Source of the DNA: Corynebacterium sp. CNJ-954
GTDB taxonomy: Bacteria > Actinomycetota > Actinomycetes > Mycobacteriales > Mycobacteriaceae
Direction: 5' to 3'
Assembly (NCBI RefSeq): GCF_001942345.1
Contig: NZ_MKKI01000002.1
Coordinates: 62,001-126,000, forward strand
DNA: 64,000 nt
Shown: piece by piece, positions 1-8,406 of the stretch
How the letters are laid out: each line of letters starts with the position of its first letter
Position numbering within the stretch: the stretch's first letter is position 1
The notes under the pieces: model-generated
The model's input: only the letters and a program-made list of their open reading frames with translations
Told to the model about the DNA's origin: nothing
Databases searched by the model: none
Translations under genes and position numbers: made by a program

Positions 1-130
1 CATCGAACTTCATCTACGCGTTCCGCCGTCGACGGGGGTGTACTCCCGGCACGTACCGGAGTCACGCGCTCCATACAGTCAGGGATGCTGCTCCACACCC
101 GTGACGACCTCCCTCCGTCACGATTGCTCC

Positions 131-1576
131 ATGAGATGTGGACATGGAGTTTCCGAGAGTGAGGGCAGCGCGGCCGACCCGGGGTGGCGTCGCTGGATGC
201 CACTGGTGCTGGCCAGCGTCGCAACTTTTCTGCTGATCGCCTACACCACCGTCGTCACCGTCGCCGTACCGGCCGTCGCGACCGATCTCGATGTGGGTTT
301 CGGGACCTTGCAGTGGGTGATCGACGTCTACACCATCGCTCTGGCCGCGCTACTTGTTCCGGTCGGAAGTCTCAGCGACAGGGTCGACCGCAGGACGTTA
401 CTGGCGACGGGTTTCGGTCTCTTCGCGTTCTCCTCGTTGATCTGTGCGACGGCCGGCGGCACCACGGTCCTGACGGTGGGACGGTGCGCTCAGGGCATCG
501 CTGCCGCGATGATGTTCGCAACGACGTTGCCCCTCGTGGAGTCGTCGTACACCGGCCGCGCCAGGACCGTCGCGTTCAGCATATGGGGTGCGGTGTCCGG
601 TCTCGCGGCAGCGGCCGGCAACGTCATCGGGGGATTGCTCTCAGTCTTCGGTTGGCGTGCGATATTCGTGATGGCCGTCCCTGTGACGTCGGTTGCCGCT
701 GTGCTCTCCCTGCGGGTGCTTCCTCGCCAGCCGACTCACCGACCCGGCCCTGTGGACATGGTCGGGATGGTGCTGTTCTCACTCGGGGTCGGGGACATGG
801 TGGTGACGGCCCTGCTTCTGGCTGACGGCGCGGCCGGGTGGCAGATCGCCGCTGGGACGGTGCTGTGCCTGATATCCGCTGTGTGGTTCGTTGTCCATGA
901 ACGACGGGCGGATACTCCGGTCTTCCCGCGGACCATGGTCGCGCGTCCGGGTTTCATCGCCGCAGTGCTGGTGGCACTTGCCTACTACTGTGCGTCTTTC
1001 GGGCCGCTTCCGGTGCTGTCTCAGTGGTTGCAGGAGGAAGCGGGGCAGGCGGCAGTCGGAACGGCGCTCACGCTCTCGATTCAACCGGTCCTTTTCTTCG
1101 CGGTCTCCGCGGTGTTGGGACCTCGACTGGGGGTGGTGGACAGGAGGATTCCTTTCCTGTGGGGGTTGCTTCTGTGTGGTGCCGGATGTGCCGCATTTCT
1201 CCTGGTGACGGTGGTTCCGGGATGGTCAGCACTGTTACCCGCGATGAGCCTGACCGGCGTGGGTGCGGGACTGATCTCTCCGGTCCTGCCCGCTGCGGCG
1301 ATGTCGGATATGTCTTCTGACCAGACAGGGGTCGCATCCACGACCATGAATGCGGCGAGACAGCTCGGAATCAGCCTTGGAGTGGCAGGGTGCGCACTGA
1401 CAGTGCGGGTCAGTCGGGAGGCGGGCCATGGGTGGGGATTCGGAGTGAGCGCGGTAGGGGTTGTCGCCGGCCTGCTGTGTTTCGCTACGGCAGGGGCGGT
1501 CGGGTGGATTCTCCGGCACCGGTCCGGTGTCTCAGCCGGGCTTCCGCCAGGTCAGCAGGTAGCGCCAGAACAGTAA
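131..1576 (+). CDS. MFS drug-efflux transporter, DHA2-like
   Basis: Integral membrane exporter of the major facilitator superfamily, most like the EmrB/QacA (DHA2) drug:proton antiporters by pattern and length (481 aa). Hydrophobic segments begin near residue 22 and run to the C terminus. The loop after helix 2 reads GSLSDRVDRR (about 79-88), the MFS motif A, and WGAVSGLAAAAGN resembles the motif C antiporter signature. I chose ATG 131; an in-frame GTG at 38 would add 31 residues without membrane or domain character, and a -10-like TACAGT lies at 74-79, between the two. The gene is convergent with the methyltransferase gene and overlaps its 3' end by 45 bp. No partner regulator is visible because the window starts here. 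Substrate unknown. Confidence 0.85.
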   Translation: MRCGHGVSESEGSAADPGWRRWMPLVLASVATFLLIAYTTVVTVAVPAVATDLDVGFGTLQWVIDVYTIALAALLVPVGSLSDRVDRRTLLATGFGLFAFSSLICATAGGTTVLTVGRCAQGIAAAMMFATTLPLVESSYTGRARTVAFSIWGAVSGLAAAAGNVIGGLLSVFGWRAIFVMAVPVTSVAAVLSLRVLPRQPTHRPGPVDMVGMVLFSLGVGDMVVTALLLADGAAGWQIAAGTVLCLISAVWFVVHERRADTPVFPRTMVARPGFIAAVLVALAYYCASFGPLPVLSQWLQEEAGQAAVGTALTLSIQPVLFFAVSAVLGPRLGVVDRRIPFLWGLLLCGAGCAAFLLVTVVPGWSALLPAMSLTGVGAGLISPVLPAAAMSDMSSDQTGVASTTMNAARQLGISLGVAGCALTVRVSREAGHGWGFGVSAVGVVAGLLCFATAGAVGWILRHRSGVSAGLPPGQQVAPEQ

Positions 1577-2161
1577 CCGGCGCACCCGGGCGCCGGGGAG
1601 AAGAGCAGCTGCTGTCTCGGCGACCTCACGGGTGGTCAACGTCGGCGACAGGTTCACCGGCATGACGTCATCCGCGGGGTCAGTAGCATACGGGTTCCGG
1701 AACCCCAGTGACTGCCTGACGAGGAAGAACCCCCCGAGTGCGTGGTGAGCGGCGGTTGCCGCGAGCTCAATCGGCCACTCCCGCCGGAGGTCGGTCTTCG
1801 GCAATGCGATGACCGCGAGCACCCCTCCGGGACGCAGTGCATCGCTGAGCACGGGCAGTGCATCCGCCAGGTCCATGTGGTGCAGTGCGCTGACCGAGAC
1901 GACAGCATCATAGGTATCCGGCGAGGGAGGCGACTCCAGTACATCTGCGACAGTGCACGTCACGTTATCCGGGACGCGGCGCCGTGCACGGTCGATCATC
2001 CGGAGATCCCGGTCGAGGGCATCCACACGGGTCACATGTTCGGCGGCCTTGGCTGCGAACATGCCGGAACCACAACCGACGTCCAGCACCCGGTCGCAGT
2101 CCTCCGGCAACTGCCGGAGGAGCAGGCGGTGGTAGTAGGCGTTGTGGTCCCAGGGAAACAT
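1532..2161 (-). CDS. Class I SAM-dependent methyltransferase
   Basis: Soluble S-adenosylmethionine-dependent methyltransferase of the Methyltransf_11/25 type, 209 aa. Motif I VLDVGCGSG is at residues 25-33 and binds SAM; VDALD with the acidic residue at 50 should contact the ribose; ADVLE (near 73) is motif II; YDAVVSVSALHHMD is the motif III region; LRPGGVLAVI follows as the usual strand 5 region. The methyl acceptor cannot be predicted: members act on small molecules, quinone precursors or antibiotics. Nine bp separate it from the upstream PLDc_N gene on the same strand, so co-transcription is likely. Its 3' end overlaps that of the convergent MFS gene. Confidence 0.85.
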   Translation of the reverse strand: MFPWDHNAYYHRLLLRQLPEDCDRVLDVGCGSGMFAAKAAEHVTRVDALDRDLRMIDRARRRVPDNVTCTVADVLESPPSPDTYDAVVSVSALHHMDLADALPVLSDALRPGGVLAVIALPKTDLRREWPIELAATAAHHALGGFFLVRQSLGFRNPYATDPADDVMPVNLSPTLTTREVAETAAALLPGARVRRLLFWRYLLTWRKPG

Positions 2162-2170
2162 GACCGCATG

Positions 2171-2449
2171 CTACCGGGGCTGTGGGACATCATTCTTCGT
2201 GAACTGGCCGGTCCGTCCCCACAGGAACCACAGGGCCGCGCCAAGAATAGGGAAAGCCAGGATCAGGAGGATCCACACGGCCTTTCCACCCCCGGCGAGC
2301 ACGTCACTGGTGGCGACGCTGACAATCGCGGCGATGACGAAGGCCAGGATCGCGAGCGCGATGACGGCGATAACGACGAGCAGGGCGATTGCCCAGCCGC
2401 TGGACAGGCTGCCGTCGGAGTTGGTGACAGCGGCGAGTGTGTACTGCAT
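2171..2449 (-). CDS. PLDc_N-domain small membrane protein
   Basis: A 92-aa membrane protein with two hydrophobic helices (about 20-48 and 55-78). The segment KAVWILLILAFPILGAALWF followed by WGR matches the PLDc_N domain (phospholipase D nuclease N-terminal), which in actinobacteria usually occurs as a stand-alone small membrane protein of unknown role. The start is set by GGAGG just upstream of ATG 2449, and GATAAT about 30 bp further upstream could be the -10 box. It precedes the methyltransferase gene with a 9-bp gap. No catalytic residues are present, so an anchoring or scaffold role is only a guess. Confidence 0.75.
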   Translation of the reverse strand: MQYTLAAVTNSDGSLSSGWAIALLVVIAVIALAILAFVIAAIVSVATSDVLAGGGKAVWILLILAFPILGAALWFLWGRTGQFTKNDVPQPR

Positions 2450-2552
2450 GATTCCTCCATGGATGGTGGGGATTGAACCCAGCTATTATCTGGCGCTGAG
2501 TCCAGTGCCCGCATCATCCCACGGTCTGATTGTTCTCGGACGCCGCCGTCCG

Positions 2553-3353
2553 TCACCGCCGTGCCTCGATGAGGTGCCGACTCGAGTAGGCGACGAACGG
2601 ACGCCCGGCTCGCATCTGCGCATCCAGCTCACGCAAGTTGTCGGTGTACCGGTCCACGGAGAAATCCGGGACCCACCACACGCATTTGCGCAGAATCCAC
2701 ACCACGGCTCCCACATCGAAGAACTCCATCCGGCAGCGTGCCTTCTCCAGGCGTTCCACAGTCAGGCCCGCCGCTTCGGCGGCGGCGACTTCTCCGTCAG
2801 GCCCCTCAGGATCGCGGCCTTTGCGTTCCACCGGGCGGGGGCCGAGAAGGAACTCGATGAGTTCGAACCCGGAGGCCGGTCCCACGTGTTGTGCGAGGTA
2901 GTGTCCGCCGGGTTTCAGGACGCGGTGGATCTCCGCCCAGTCCGGAGTTACCGGGTGGCGGGCGCTGACCAGGTCGAAGGAACGGTCGGGAAAGGGGAGT
3001 GGGTCACTGCCGGATACGGCGGTCTCGACGACATCGACACCCCGTGGTTCCAGGAGTTCGCGTGCACGGGCCGCGTTCGGCGCCCATGCTTCTGTCACAG
3101 TCATGTGGTGCGGCAGCGTCGGGGCCTCATTCACGACCTCGCCGCCGCCGGTGTCCATGTCCAGGGCTGCGACGCCGGAGGCATCGGAGGCAGTGGAATC
3201 CGACTCTGCCAGAGCACCCAGACGGGCTGCCAGCAGGCCCGCGTACCCCCAGGGGGGACGCTCCTCGGTGGCCCGGCCGTCGAGCCACTCGAAGCCCCAT
3301 CCGTCCACGTCGGCGGTTTCTGCTTCGGCGACGAGCTCATCGAAAGGTCTCAT
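2553..3353 (-). CDS. Methyltransferase-domain protein
   Basis: A 266-aa SAM-dependent methyltransferase-like protein. After an N-terminal region with WGFEWLDGRATEERPPWGY, the fold shows ALDMDTGGGEVV (a motif I variant, normally LDxGxGxG), VVETAVSGSDPLPFPDRSFD (motif II/III region) and IHRVLKPGGHYLAQHVG (motif VI). Such proteins are often annotated simply as class I methyltransferases; the substrate is unknown. I prefer ATG 3353 to an upstream ATG at 3422 because TACAGT lies 7 nt before it, giving a leaderless start, and because the added N terminus would run into the promoter of the divergent ArsR gene. Confidence 0.8.
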   Translation of the reverse strand: MRPFDELVAEAETADVDGWGFEWLDGRATEERPPWGYAGLLAARLGALAESDSTASDASGVAALDMDTGGGEVVNEAPTLPHHMTVTEAWAPNAARARELLEPRGVDVVETAVSGSDPLPFPDRSFDLVSARHPVTPDWAEIHRVLKPGGHYLAQHVGPASGFELIEFLLGPRPVERKGRDPEGPDGEVAAAEAAGLTVERLEKARCRMEFFDVGAVVWILRKCVWWVPDFSVDRYTDNLRELDAQMRAGRPFVAYSSRHLIEARR

Positions 3354-3360
3354 GGTGATC

Positions 3361-3366
3361 ACTGTA
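3361..3366 (-). promoter_or_regulatory. -10 box of leaderless methyltransferase gene
   Basis: TACAGT on the minus strand, 7 nt upstream of ATG 3353. The spacing places the transcription start at or within a base of the start codon, a leaderless arrangement that is common in corynebacteria and mycobacteria. No Shine-Dalgarno is seen. Confidence 0.5.
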
Positions 3367-3392
3367 TCGGCCGGTCGGAGATATCCAGCTTC

Positions 3393-3429
3393 TTGACCGT
3401 GCGACAATTCCCGCACTATCATCGTGCGG
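3393..3429 (+). promoter_or_regulatory. Promoter and ArsR operator candidate
   Basis: TTGACC (3393-3398) and TATCAT (3417-3422) are spaced 18 bp and form a good vegetative promoter for the arsR-MFS pair. An inverted repeat, CCGCAC (3411-3416) and GTGCGG (3424-3429) with a 7-bp spacer, brackets the -10 box, which is where an autorepressor of the ArsR type would act. The operator role is inferred from position only. Confidence 0.55.
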
Positions 3430-3457
3430 AAATAGTTGAACGAACAAGGAGCAGGAC

Positions 3458-3781
3458 ATGTCCCCGTCCCGGACCTACGAACATCCCCACACCGACGACA
3501 TCACCATCCACCGGGTGCTCTTCGCGCTCAGTGAACCCCTGAGGTTGAACATGGTGCGGATCCTGGCCGACCGGGGAGAGGTCGACAGCATCGACCTCGG
3601 ACCCGACCTGCCACGCTCCACGCTGACCCATCACACCAGCCTCCTACGGGAATCGGGCGTGGTCTTCGTCCACGCGGAAGGACGGAAGTGCATGATCCGG
3701 TTACGCACGGCTGACCTTGAATCACGGTTCCCGGGGCTCATCGATACCGTGCTGAGTGGATATGACGAGGTAGGGCGGTGA
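3458..3781 (+). CDS. ArsR-type HTH repressor
   Basis: A 107-aa winged-helix DNA-binding protein of the ArsR/SmtB type. ALSEPLRLNMVRIL (about 24-37) is the typical first helix pair and RSTLTHHTSLLRESGVV the recognition helix region. There is no ELCVCD-type metal motif, so the inducer is probably not a metal bound at alpha-3; it may sense an organic ligand. An AAGGAG site lies before ATG 3458. Its stop codon overlaps the GTG of the MFS gene by 4 bp (GTGA), so the two form a coupled unit in which the repressor should control its own efflux pump through the palindrome around 3411-3429. Confidence 0.85.
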   Translation: MSPSRTYEHPHTDDITIHRVLFALSEPLRLNMVRILADRGEVDSIDLGPDLPRSTLTHHTSLLRESGVVFVHAEGRKCMIRLRTADLESRFPGLIDTVLSGYDEVGR

Positions 3782-4953
3782 TCCGGAAGGTCTGGCCGCT
3801 CACCGCCGCCGCCGTCGCGCTCGGCATCGACGCCTACGTCCTCGCCGGTGTCTTGCCCCAGATCGCCGACTCCCTGTCCACCACGGCCGCGATGGTCGGG
3901 CTCGGGGTCACGGCCTTCACCGCCGCATATGCTGTGGCAGGCCCGCTGTTGTCAGGCCGGTTGACCCGCGGAAGTACCGCCCGCGCGCTGTTGCTCGCGC
4001 TCGGCCTCTTCAACCTCGGCAATCTCATCACCACCCTGGCTCCCGGAGTGGGGGTCTTCCTCATCTCACGGGTCATCGCCGGCGCTGGTGCCGGCATTCT
4101 CACCGCCGTCGCCACGGCTACTGCCGCAGCGATGGTCGATGACACAGAACGGGGACGCGCCATGTCGATGGTGACCTTCGGACTCTCCGTAGGGACCGTC
4201 GCCGGGGTTCCGCTCGGCATGCTGATCGGTGACACCGCAGGTTGGCGGTGGACGATGGCCCTGGTCGTCGCATTCGGAGTCTGCAGCATGGTGGCACTGG
4301 CCACGCGTGCCCGCAGCCTCCCGGTGCTGGACAGCGGCGGAGGCGCACCTGTGTTCAGCGTGCTGCGTTCGGCGAAGACCGGTCTCGGCGTCCTGTCGGC
4401 GTTTCTTCTCGGTATCGCCAGTCTCGGGCTCTACACCTATCTCCTGCCGATGGCGGAATCCCGCGGCCTCGGGGACTGGGGGTTCGCACTGGTCTGGGCC
4501 TGGGGCATCGGCGGCGTCGGGGCGACGGCACTGATCGGACGGCCACTCGACCGTGTCGGCCCGCGGCCGTTCCTGATCGCCCTGCCGGTGATCCTCGCCC
4601 TCGGTTTCGCCGTCGCCTGGCTCAGCGGCAATCCCGTCGCGTGGACCATTGCCGCGGTGTTGTGGGGAGCGGCAGGGTGGGCCACGGTGCCTACCCTGCA
4701 GCAGGCGTTGACCGCCGACCGGCCGGCTCAGGCCATGCCGGTCATCGCCTTCCAGATGGCGGCGATGTACCTCGGCTCAGCCGTCGGTGCCGCGCTCGGA
4801 AGCAGCCTGCTCAGCGGTGGGACAGTGGCTGCGGACCTCGCCGGATGGGCGTTGATCCCCGCCCTGGCGGCGCTGTTGTCGGCGGGCACGGTCAGCCTGC
4901 GGTACCTGCAGGCCGAGGGCTCCGTCAGGACTGCAGGTCGATCAGTACCTTGA
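3778..4953 (+). CDS. MFS transporter, DHA1-like
   Basis: A 391-aa major facilitator with about 12 hydrophobic segments, in the size range of DHA1 sugar-efflux/drug exporters (AraJ/YdhP/PbuE-like). Motif A here reads LLSGRLTRGSTAR in the helix 2-3 loop, and VPLGMLIGDTAGWRWTM is the conserved end of helix 5 and start of helix 6 seen in this group. Translation starts at GTG 3778 inside the arsR stop region, so expression is coupled to the repressor. It is convergent with the glucose dehydrogenase gene and overlaps its end by 29 bp. The transported compound is unknown; an exporter under ArsR control is the best inference. Confidence 0.85.
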   Translation: MIRKVWPLTAAAVALGIDAYVLAGVLPQIADSLSTTAAMVGLGVTAFTAAYAVAGPLLSGRLTRGSTARALLLALGLFNLGNLITTLAPGVGVFLISRVIAGAGAGILTAVATATAAAMVDDTERGRAMSMVTFGLSVGTVAGVPLGMLIGDTAGWRWTMALVVAFGVCSMVALATRARSLPVLDSGGGAPVFSVLRSAKTGLGVLSAFLLGIASLGLYTYLLPMAESRGLGDWGFALVWAWGIGGVGATALIGRPLDRVGPRPFLIALPVILALGFAVAWLSGNPVAWTIAAVLWGAAGWATVPTLQQALTADRPAQAMPVIAFQMAAMYLGSAVGAALGSSLLSGGTVAADLAGWALIPALAALLSAGTVSLRYLQAEGSVRTAGRSVP

Positions 4954-5974
4954 TGTCGTCGTCCTGGTGCTCGAACGCCTCGGCGAACCGTGACAACGGT
5001 ACCTTCCGGGTGATCAGTGATGACAACCAGTCGCGGTCGGCGTTGCCCAGTACCTCCGCAGCGGTACGCCAGTGGTCGACATTGGCGTTCACCGACCCCA
5101 CCACAGCGGTGTTGTTGAGCACCATGCCTTTGCCTGCCGCGGCGATGTCGACCTCCATCTCGTCGCCCTCGCGGATACCCAGCAGGCAGATCACCGGATA
5201 CGGGTGCTCGTGGGTGAGCGCGGCACCGACGAGCGGACCGGCGCCGGTGGTCTCGATGACGATGTCCGGGTCGACCGAGTCCAGGATCTCCCGGAATTCT
5301 CCGGTGTGGTACTCGGCGCCCAGGTCGGCGACGAGTTTCGGCTTGATGCCCTCGGTCACGCGGTCGACGACATGGACATCCAGACCGCGTTGTTTACCGA
5401 TCAGCGCGGCAAGCAGGCCGACGGGACCGGCACCGGTGACCACCACCGAGGACGGTTCGAACCAGGCGCGGTTGCCGAGACGGTCCACCTGGTCCCAGGC
5501 CTTGGCGACCACGGATGTCGGTTCCAGCAGGGCACCGGCGATACCGAGGGCGTCGTCGACCTTGACCACGAAGTCCTTGTCGATGACCCACTGCTCGGCA
5601 CCGAACCCGTCGATCTCCTTGATGCCACGTTCGCGGTACTTCCCGTTACGGCACATGTCGAATTCGCCCCGGGCACACGCTCCGCAGGGCTCCGGGTCGG
5701 GGCGTCGTACCACGCCCACCACATGATCACCCTTCTTGAAGCCGGATCCCTCCGGTGCCGAGATGACTTCGCCGAGTGACTCATGCCCGATGATCAGTCT
5801 CTTGTGGCCTTCCGGGGCCCAGCCGTACCCGCCGGAGTTGAGGTCGTGGTCGGTGCCGCACACACCCAGTGCGAGGCCTCGCACCAGAAGCTGACCGTCA
5901 CCCGGCGTGGGGGCGTCGAACTCCTCGACGGACAGCGAGTCCGCCTTTCCCGGTTCTACGGTGATGGCTTTCAT
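4925..5974 (-). CDS. Glucose 1-dehydrogenase-like Zn enzyme
   Basis: A 349-aa medium-chain zinc dehydrogenase of the glucose 1-dehydrogenase (Glu_dehyd_C) group, expected to oxidise D-glucose or a related aldose to the lactone with NAD(P)+. Visible features are GVCGTDHD with catalytic Cys39, GHESLGEV with His64-Glu65, a lobe with CGAC..C (97, 100, 108) for structural zinc, the Rossmann motif GAGPVG (181-186), and a family-typical C terminus. The lactonase gene lies 21 bp upstream on the same strand, so both probably form an operon converting glucose to lactone and then gluconate outside the phosphorylated route. Sugar specificity is not certain from sequence; galactose or xylose are alternatives. 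Confidence 0.8.
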   Translation of the reverse strand: MKAITVEPGKADSLSVEEFDAPTPGDGQLLVRGLALGVCGTDHDLNSGGYGWAPEGHKRLIIGHESLGEVISAPEGSGFKKGDHVVGVVRRPDPEPCGACARGEFDMCRNGKYRERGIKEIDGFGAEQWVIDKDFVVKVDDALGIAGALLEPTSVVAKAWDQVDRLGNRAWFEPSSVVVTGAGPVGLLAALIGKQRGLDVHVVDRVTEGIKPKLVADLGAEYHTGEFREILDSVDPDIVIETTGAGPLVGAALTHEHPYPVICLLGIREGDEMEVDIAAAGKGMVLNNTAVVGSVNANVDHWRTAAEVLGNADRDWLSSLITRKVPLSRFAEAFEHQDDDIKVLIDLQS

Positions 5975-5995
5975 GGTTCCTCCTGAGCTCGTGGA

Positions 5996-6874
5996 TTATC
6001 CGGCGAACGGCCGTACAGGTTGCCCGCGGACCCCGGGTACGGCGACGTACACCGCCCCGGCGGTCGGCTGGGCGCCGTCCGGCACATTCTCCCGGGTCGT
6101 GGTGACGTACAACCGGTCCAACTCCGGGCCGCCGAAGGTGCACGCGGTCACATTGGTCACCGGCAGTTCCACGACGTCGACCAGGATGCCGGAGGGATCG
6201 TGGCACTCGACCCGGGAGCCTCCGTAGATCGCCGTCCAGACGTTGCCGTCGGCGTCGACGCACAGGCCGTCCGGGCCACCGGCCGGGTCGTCGTCATCGA
6301 GGGTGAAGAATGTCCGACCGTCGTGCAGGCCCCGGTCCGCGTCCCAGGAGTACACCGCCGTTGAGCGGGTGGGGGTGTCGTTGTAGTACGCCAGTGTTCC
6401 GTCGGGGCTCCAGTCCAGGCCGTTCGAGACGGTCACGCCGTCGCGCACGGTCGTCACGGAGGTGTCGCTGGCCACCGAGACGAGGACACCGCCGCCGGAC
6501 GCCTGGTCATAGCGCATCGATCCGCCGTAGAGGGTGCCGTCCGGTGCACATCCGCCGTCATTGAAGCGCACCTCGGGGGAGTCCAGCACCGTTACGGCAG
6601 GACGGAGGTCCGACAGGGCGGCGTCGTCGGCCAGGCAGACCGCATGTTCAGTGGCGACCACCGCACCACCGTCGGCACGGGGGCGGAAGAACGCAGCGAC
6701 CGGGCTGCCCACGTCTGCCGCTGTGACGGAGCCGTCCCCGTCGGCGGTGAGAATCCGACCGGCGGTCATGTCGACGTAGCGCAGCATGCCTGCCACCGGC
6801 GACCCGTCCTGGGGCCACCACACGGGGCCTTCAGCGTGGTAAGCGACCGGGTCGGTGAACTGCTCTGCCTTCAT
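5996..6874 (-). CDS. SMP-30/gluconolactonase family hydrolase
   Basis: A 292-aa six-bladed beta-propeller hydrolase (SGL domain; regucalcin/gluconolactonase). Typical signatures are AEGPVWWPQDG near the N terminus (metal-binding Glu), RFNDGGCAPDGTLYGGSM (metal-binding Asn), VSNGLDWSPDG (third ligand Asn) and DGLCVDADGNVW (Asp general base). The enzyme should hydrolyse the lactone made by the neighbouring dehydrogenase. ATG 6874 is favoured over an upstream start because a -10-like TAGACT at 6882-6887 leaves 7 nt before it, suggesting a leaderless mRNA. First gene of the putative two-gene operon. Confidence 0.85.
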   Translation of the reverse strand: MKAEQFTDPVAYHAEGPVWWPQDGSPVAGMLRYVDMTAGRILTADGDGSVTAADVGSPVAAFFRPRADGGAVVATEHAVCLADDAALSDLRPAVTVLDSPEVRFNDGGCAPDGTLYGGSMRYDQASGGGVLVSVASDTSVTTVRDGVTVSNGLDWSPDGTLAYYNDTPTRSTAVYSWDADRGLHDGRTFFTLDDDDPAGGPDGLCVDADGNVWTAIYGGSRVECHDPSGILVDVVELPVTNVTACTFGGPELDRLYVTTTRENVPDGAQPTAGAVYVAVPGVRGQPVRPFAG

Positions 6875-6881
6875 CCTGCCG

Positions 6882-6887
6882 AGTCTA
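6882..6887 (-). promoter_or_regulatory. -10 box of leaderless lactonase operon
   Basis: TAGACT on the minus strand ends 7 nt before ATG 6874. The spacing supports a leaderless transcript for the lactonase-dehydrogenase operon and argues against longer N-terminal forms of the lactonase. Confidence 0.45.
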
Positions 6888-6976
6888 AGCAGGCTGTTCG
6901 ACGGGTGCAGCGGTGCCACCCCCGCACTCCACTCGGAGTACCGTGGCGGCGACATAACCGGCGAGAGGAGAACGAC

Positions 6977-7615
6977 GTGGCGAAACTAGGGAGCCGGGAG
7001 ACGTGGCTGCGCAGTGGTTATTCCCTGGTCGGGGTGATGATCATCGGACTGGGGGCGGCGATCCTGCAGACCGGGGGCGTGGGTGTGGACCCCTACACGG
7101 CGCTGAACACCGGCGTCAGTTCCTCCATCGGGTGGACGCTGGGAACCTACCAGCTGGTCAGCAACCTGGTGTTGTTCATCCCCGTACTGATCTGGGGGCG
7201 TAAGTACATCGGGCCCGGCACCGTGATCAACATGGTGCTCACCGGGTTCTTCATCGACCTGTTCTCCTTCCTGCTGGGGCCCGTCATTCCCGATGACCCG
7301 TCCCTGCTGCTGATGACCTTCTTCTTCGCCGCCGGGATCTGCGTCTTCGCCTTCGGCGCCAGTGCATACATGAGTGCCGGCGTGGGCACGGCCCCCTATG
7401 ACGCCATCGCGCCGATGATCGTCGACAAGACGGGCTGGAACTACACCAAGGTCCGTGTCCCACAGGACGTCCTGACGGTGATCGGTGCGATCCTGTTCAA
7501 GGGCCAGGTCGGCTTCGGCACCATCATGACCGCCTTCTTCAACGGCCCGCTGATCCAGTTCTTCTCGGAGAAGGTGAACCAGCCCGCCGTCGACCGACTG
7601 GTGGGCAAAGCCTGA
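6977..7615 (+). CDS. YczE/YitT-like membrane protein
   Basis: A 212-aa polytopic membrane protein related to the YczE/YyaS family (YitT-like). Five to six hydrophobic segments are visible, together with the family pattern GLGAAILQTGGVGVDPYTAL near the N terminus and its internal echo FGASAYMSAGVGTAPYDAI, which suggests an inverted or duplicated repeat. The molecular function of the family is unknown; some members lie next to transport or surfactin regulators. GTG 6977 is chosen because GAGAGGAG at 6963-6970 sits at good spacing. The gene is convergent with the SCO1664-family gene and only 10 bp separate them. Confidence 0.8.
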   Translation: MAKLGSRETWLRSGYSLVGVMIIGLGAAILQTGGVGVDPYTALNTGVSSSIGWTLGTYQLVSNLVLFIPVLIWGRKYIGPGTVINMVLTGFFIDLFSFLLGPVIPDDPSLLLMTFFFAAGICVFAFGASAYMSAGVGTAPYDAIAPMIVDKTGWNYTKVRVPQDVLTVIGAILFKGQVGFGTIMTAFFNGPLIQFFSEKVNQPAVDRLVGKA

Positions 7616-7625
7616 GACGGACCGT

Positions 7626-8405
7626 CTAGAAGACCGGCCAGGGCACGGCAGGTAACCCGGGCTGCGGACCGGGGAAGACGCCGGCGGCCAGCAGCTGGTC
7701 GCACCGGTCGGCCACGGCGGTCACCTCGGCCATGGACAGCAGCTCTCCCAGCGATTCTCCGAGTGAGTCGTCCTGGCCGGAACCCAGCTGGTCGCGGACC
7801 CGGCGCACGGCAGCGAGTTCCTCGTCCGACAAGGGGTCGGCGACCCAACCCCACAGCACGGTGCGCACCTTGTTCTGCGTGTGGAACGTCAGCCCGTGGT
7901 CCACACCGAAACGGTGCCCGTCGGCCGTCGGCAGGATGTGCCCGGCCTTCCGGTCGGCGTTGTTGGCGAGAAGGTCGAAGACCGCCATCCTGCGGAGGGC
8001 GGCAGAGTCCTCGTGCAGCAGGACGACAGGCTCATCCTCCTCGTCCACACCGTCGAGTACCCGGCACCACCCCGCGTCCTGCAGGACGTCAGCCTCGTCC
8101 GGGGAAACGAGGTCGACGGGATGCCGGGCACCGGCGGTCTCACACCAGAGCTGCACCATCCCCTCGCCGAACGGCCCGTCGCGTAACCAGGTCAGCGGAA
8201 CCACGCCGAATCCCAGTGCCTCCGACAGCAGGTAGGCCGCGACCTCGCGACGGGCGAGTGTGCGGTCGGGGAAGTCCCACAGTGGCTTCTCGCCGATCAG
8301 GGGTTTGTACACCACCGTCGTGTCACCGATCTGCCCACGGAACGTCGCGTTCGAGGCGGTGACGATACGCCCCTCCAGCTCGAGGTCGCCCTCCGGCGCG
8401 GCCAC
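7626..8405 (-). CDS. SCO1664-family protein (PI3/4-kinase-like)
   Basis: About 259 aa, SCO1664 family, distantly related to phosphatidylinositol 3/4-kinases. Recognisable stretches are EGRIVTASNATFRGQIGD, VVYKPLIGEKPLWDFP (the Lys-containing nucleotide loop), FDLLANNADRKAGHIL (catalytic-loop-like Asn-Asn-Asp-Arg-Lys) and RFGVDHGLTFH (DHG metal motif), so ATP binding is plausible. Role unproven. I chose GTG 8405, one base after the stop of the DUF3090 gene, because family members begin about ten residues before the EGR motif; ATG 8459 would overlap that gene by 53 bp. Last gene of a conserved actinobacterial trio with DUF3090 and a histidine phosphatase. Confidence 0.8.
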   Translation of the reverse strand: MAAPEGDLELEGRIVTASNATFRGQIGDTTVVYKPLIGEKPLWDFPDRTLARREVAAYLLSEALGFGVVPLTWLRDGPFGEGMVQLWCETAGARHPVDLVSPDEADVLQDAGWCRVLDGVDEEDEPVVLLHEDSAALRRMAVFDLLANNADRKAGHILPTADGHRFGVDHGLTFHTQNKVRTVLWGWVADPLSDEELAAVRRVRDQLGSGQDDSLGESLGELLSMAEVTAVADRCDQLLAAGVFPGPQPGLPAVPWPVF

Positions 8406-8406
8406 G

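Noticed and set aside
3..102. Open frame at the left edge reading SNFIYAFRRRRG and ending at 102
   Set aside because: It could be the tail of an upstream gene, but it is too short and has no recognisable motif, and the MFS promoter candidate lies inside it.
2466..2505. GGATTGAACCC stretch that recalls a tRNA T-arm
   Set aside because: No cloverleaf, no acceptor stem and no CCA-compatible end around it.
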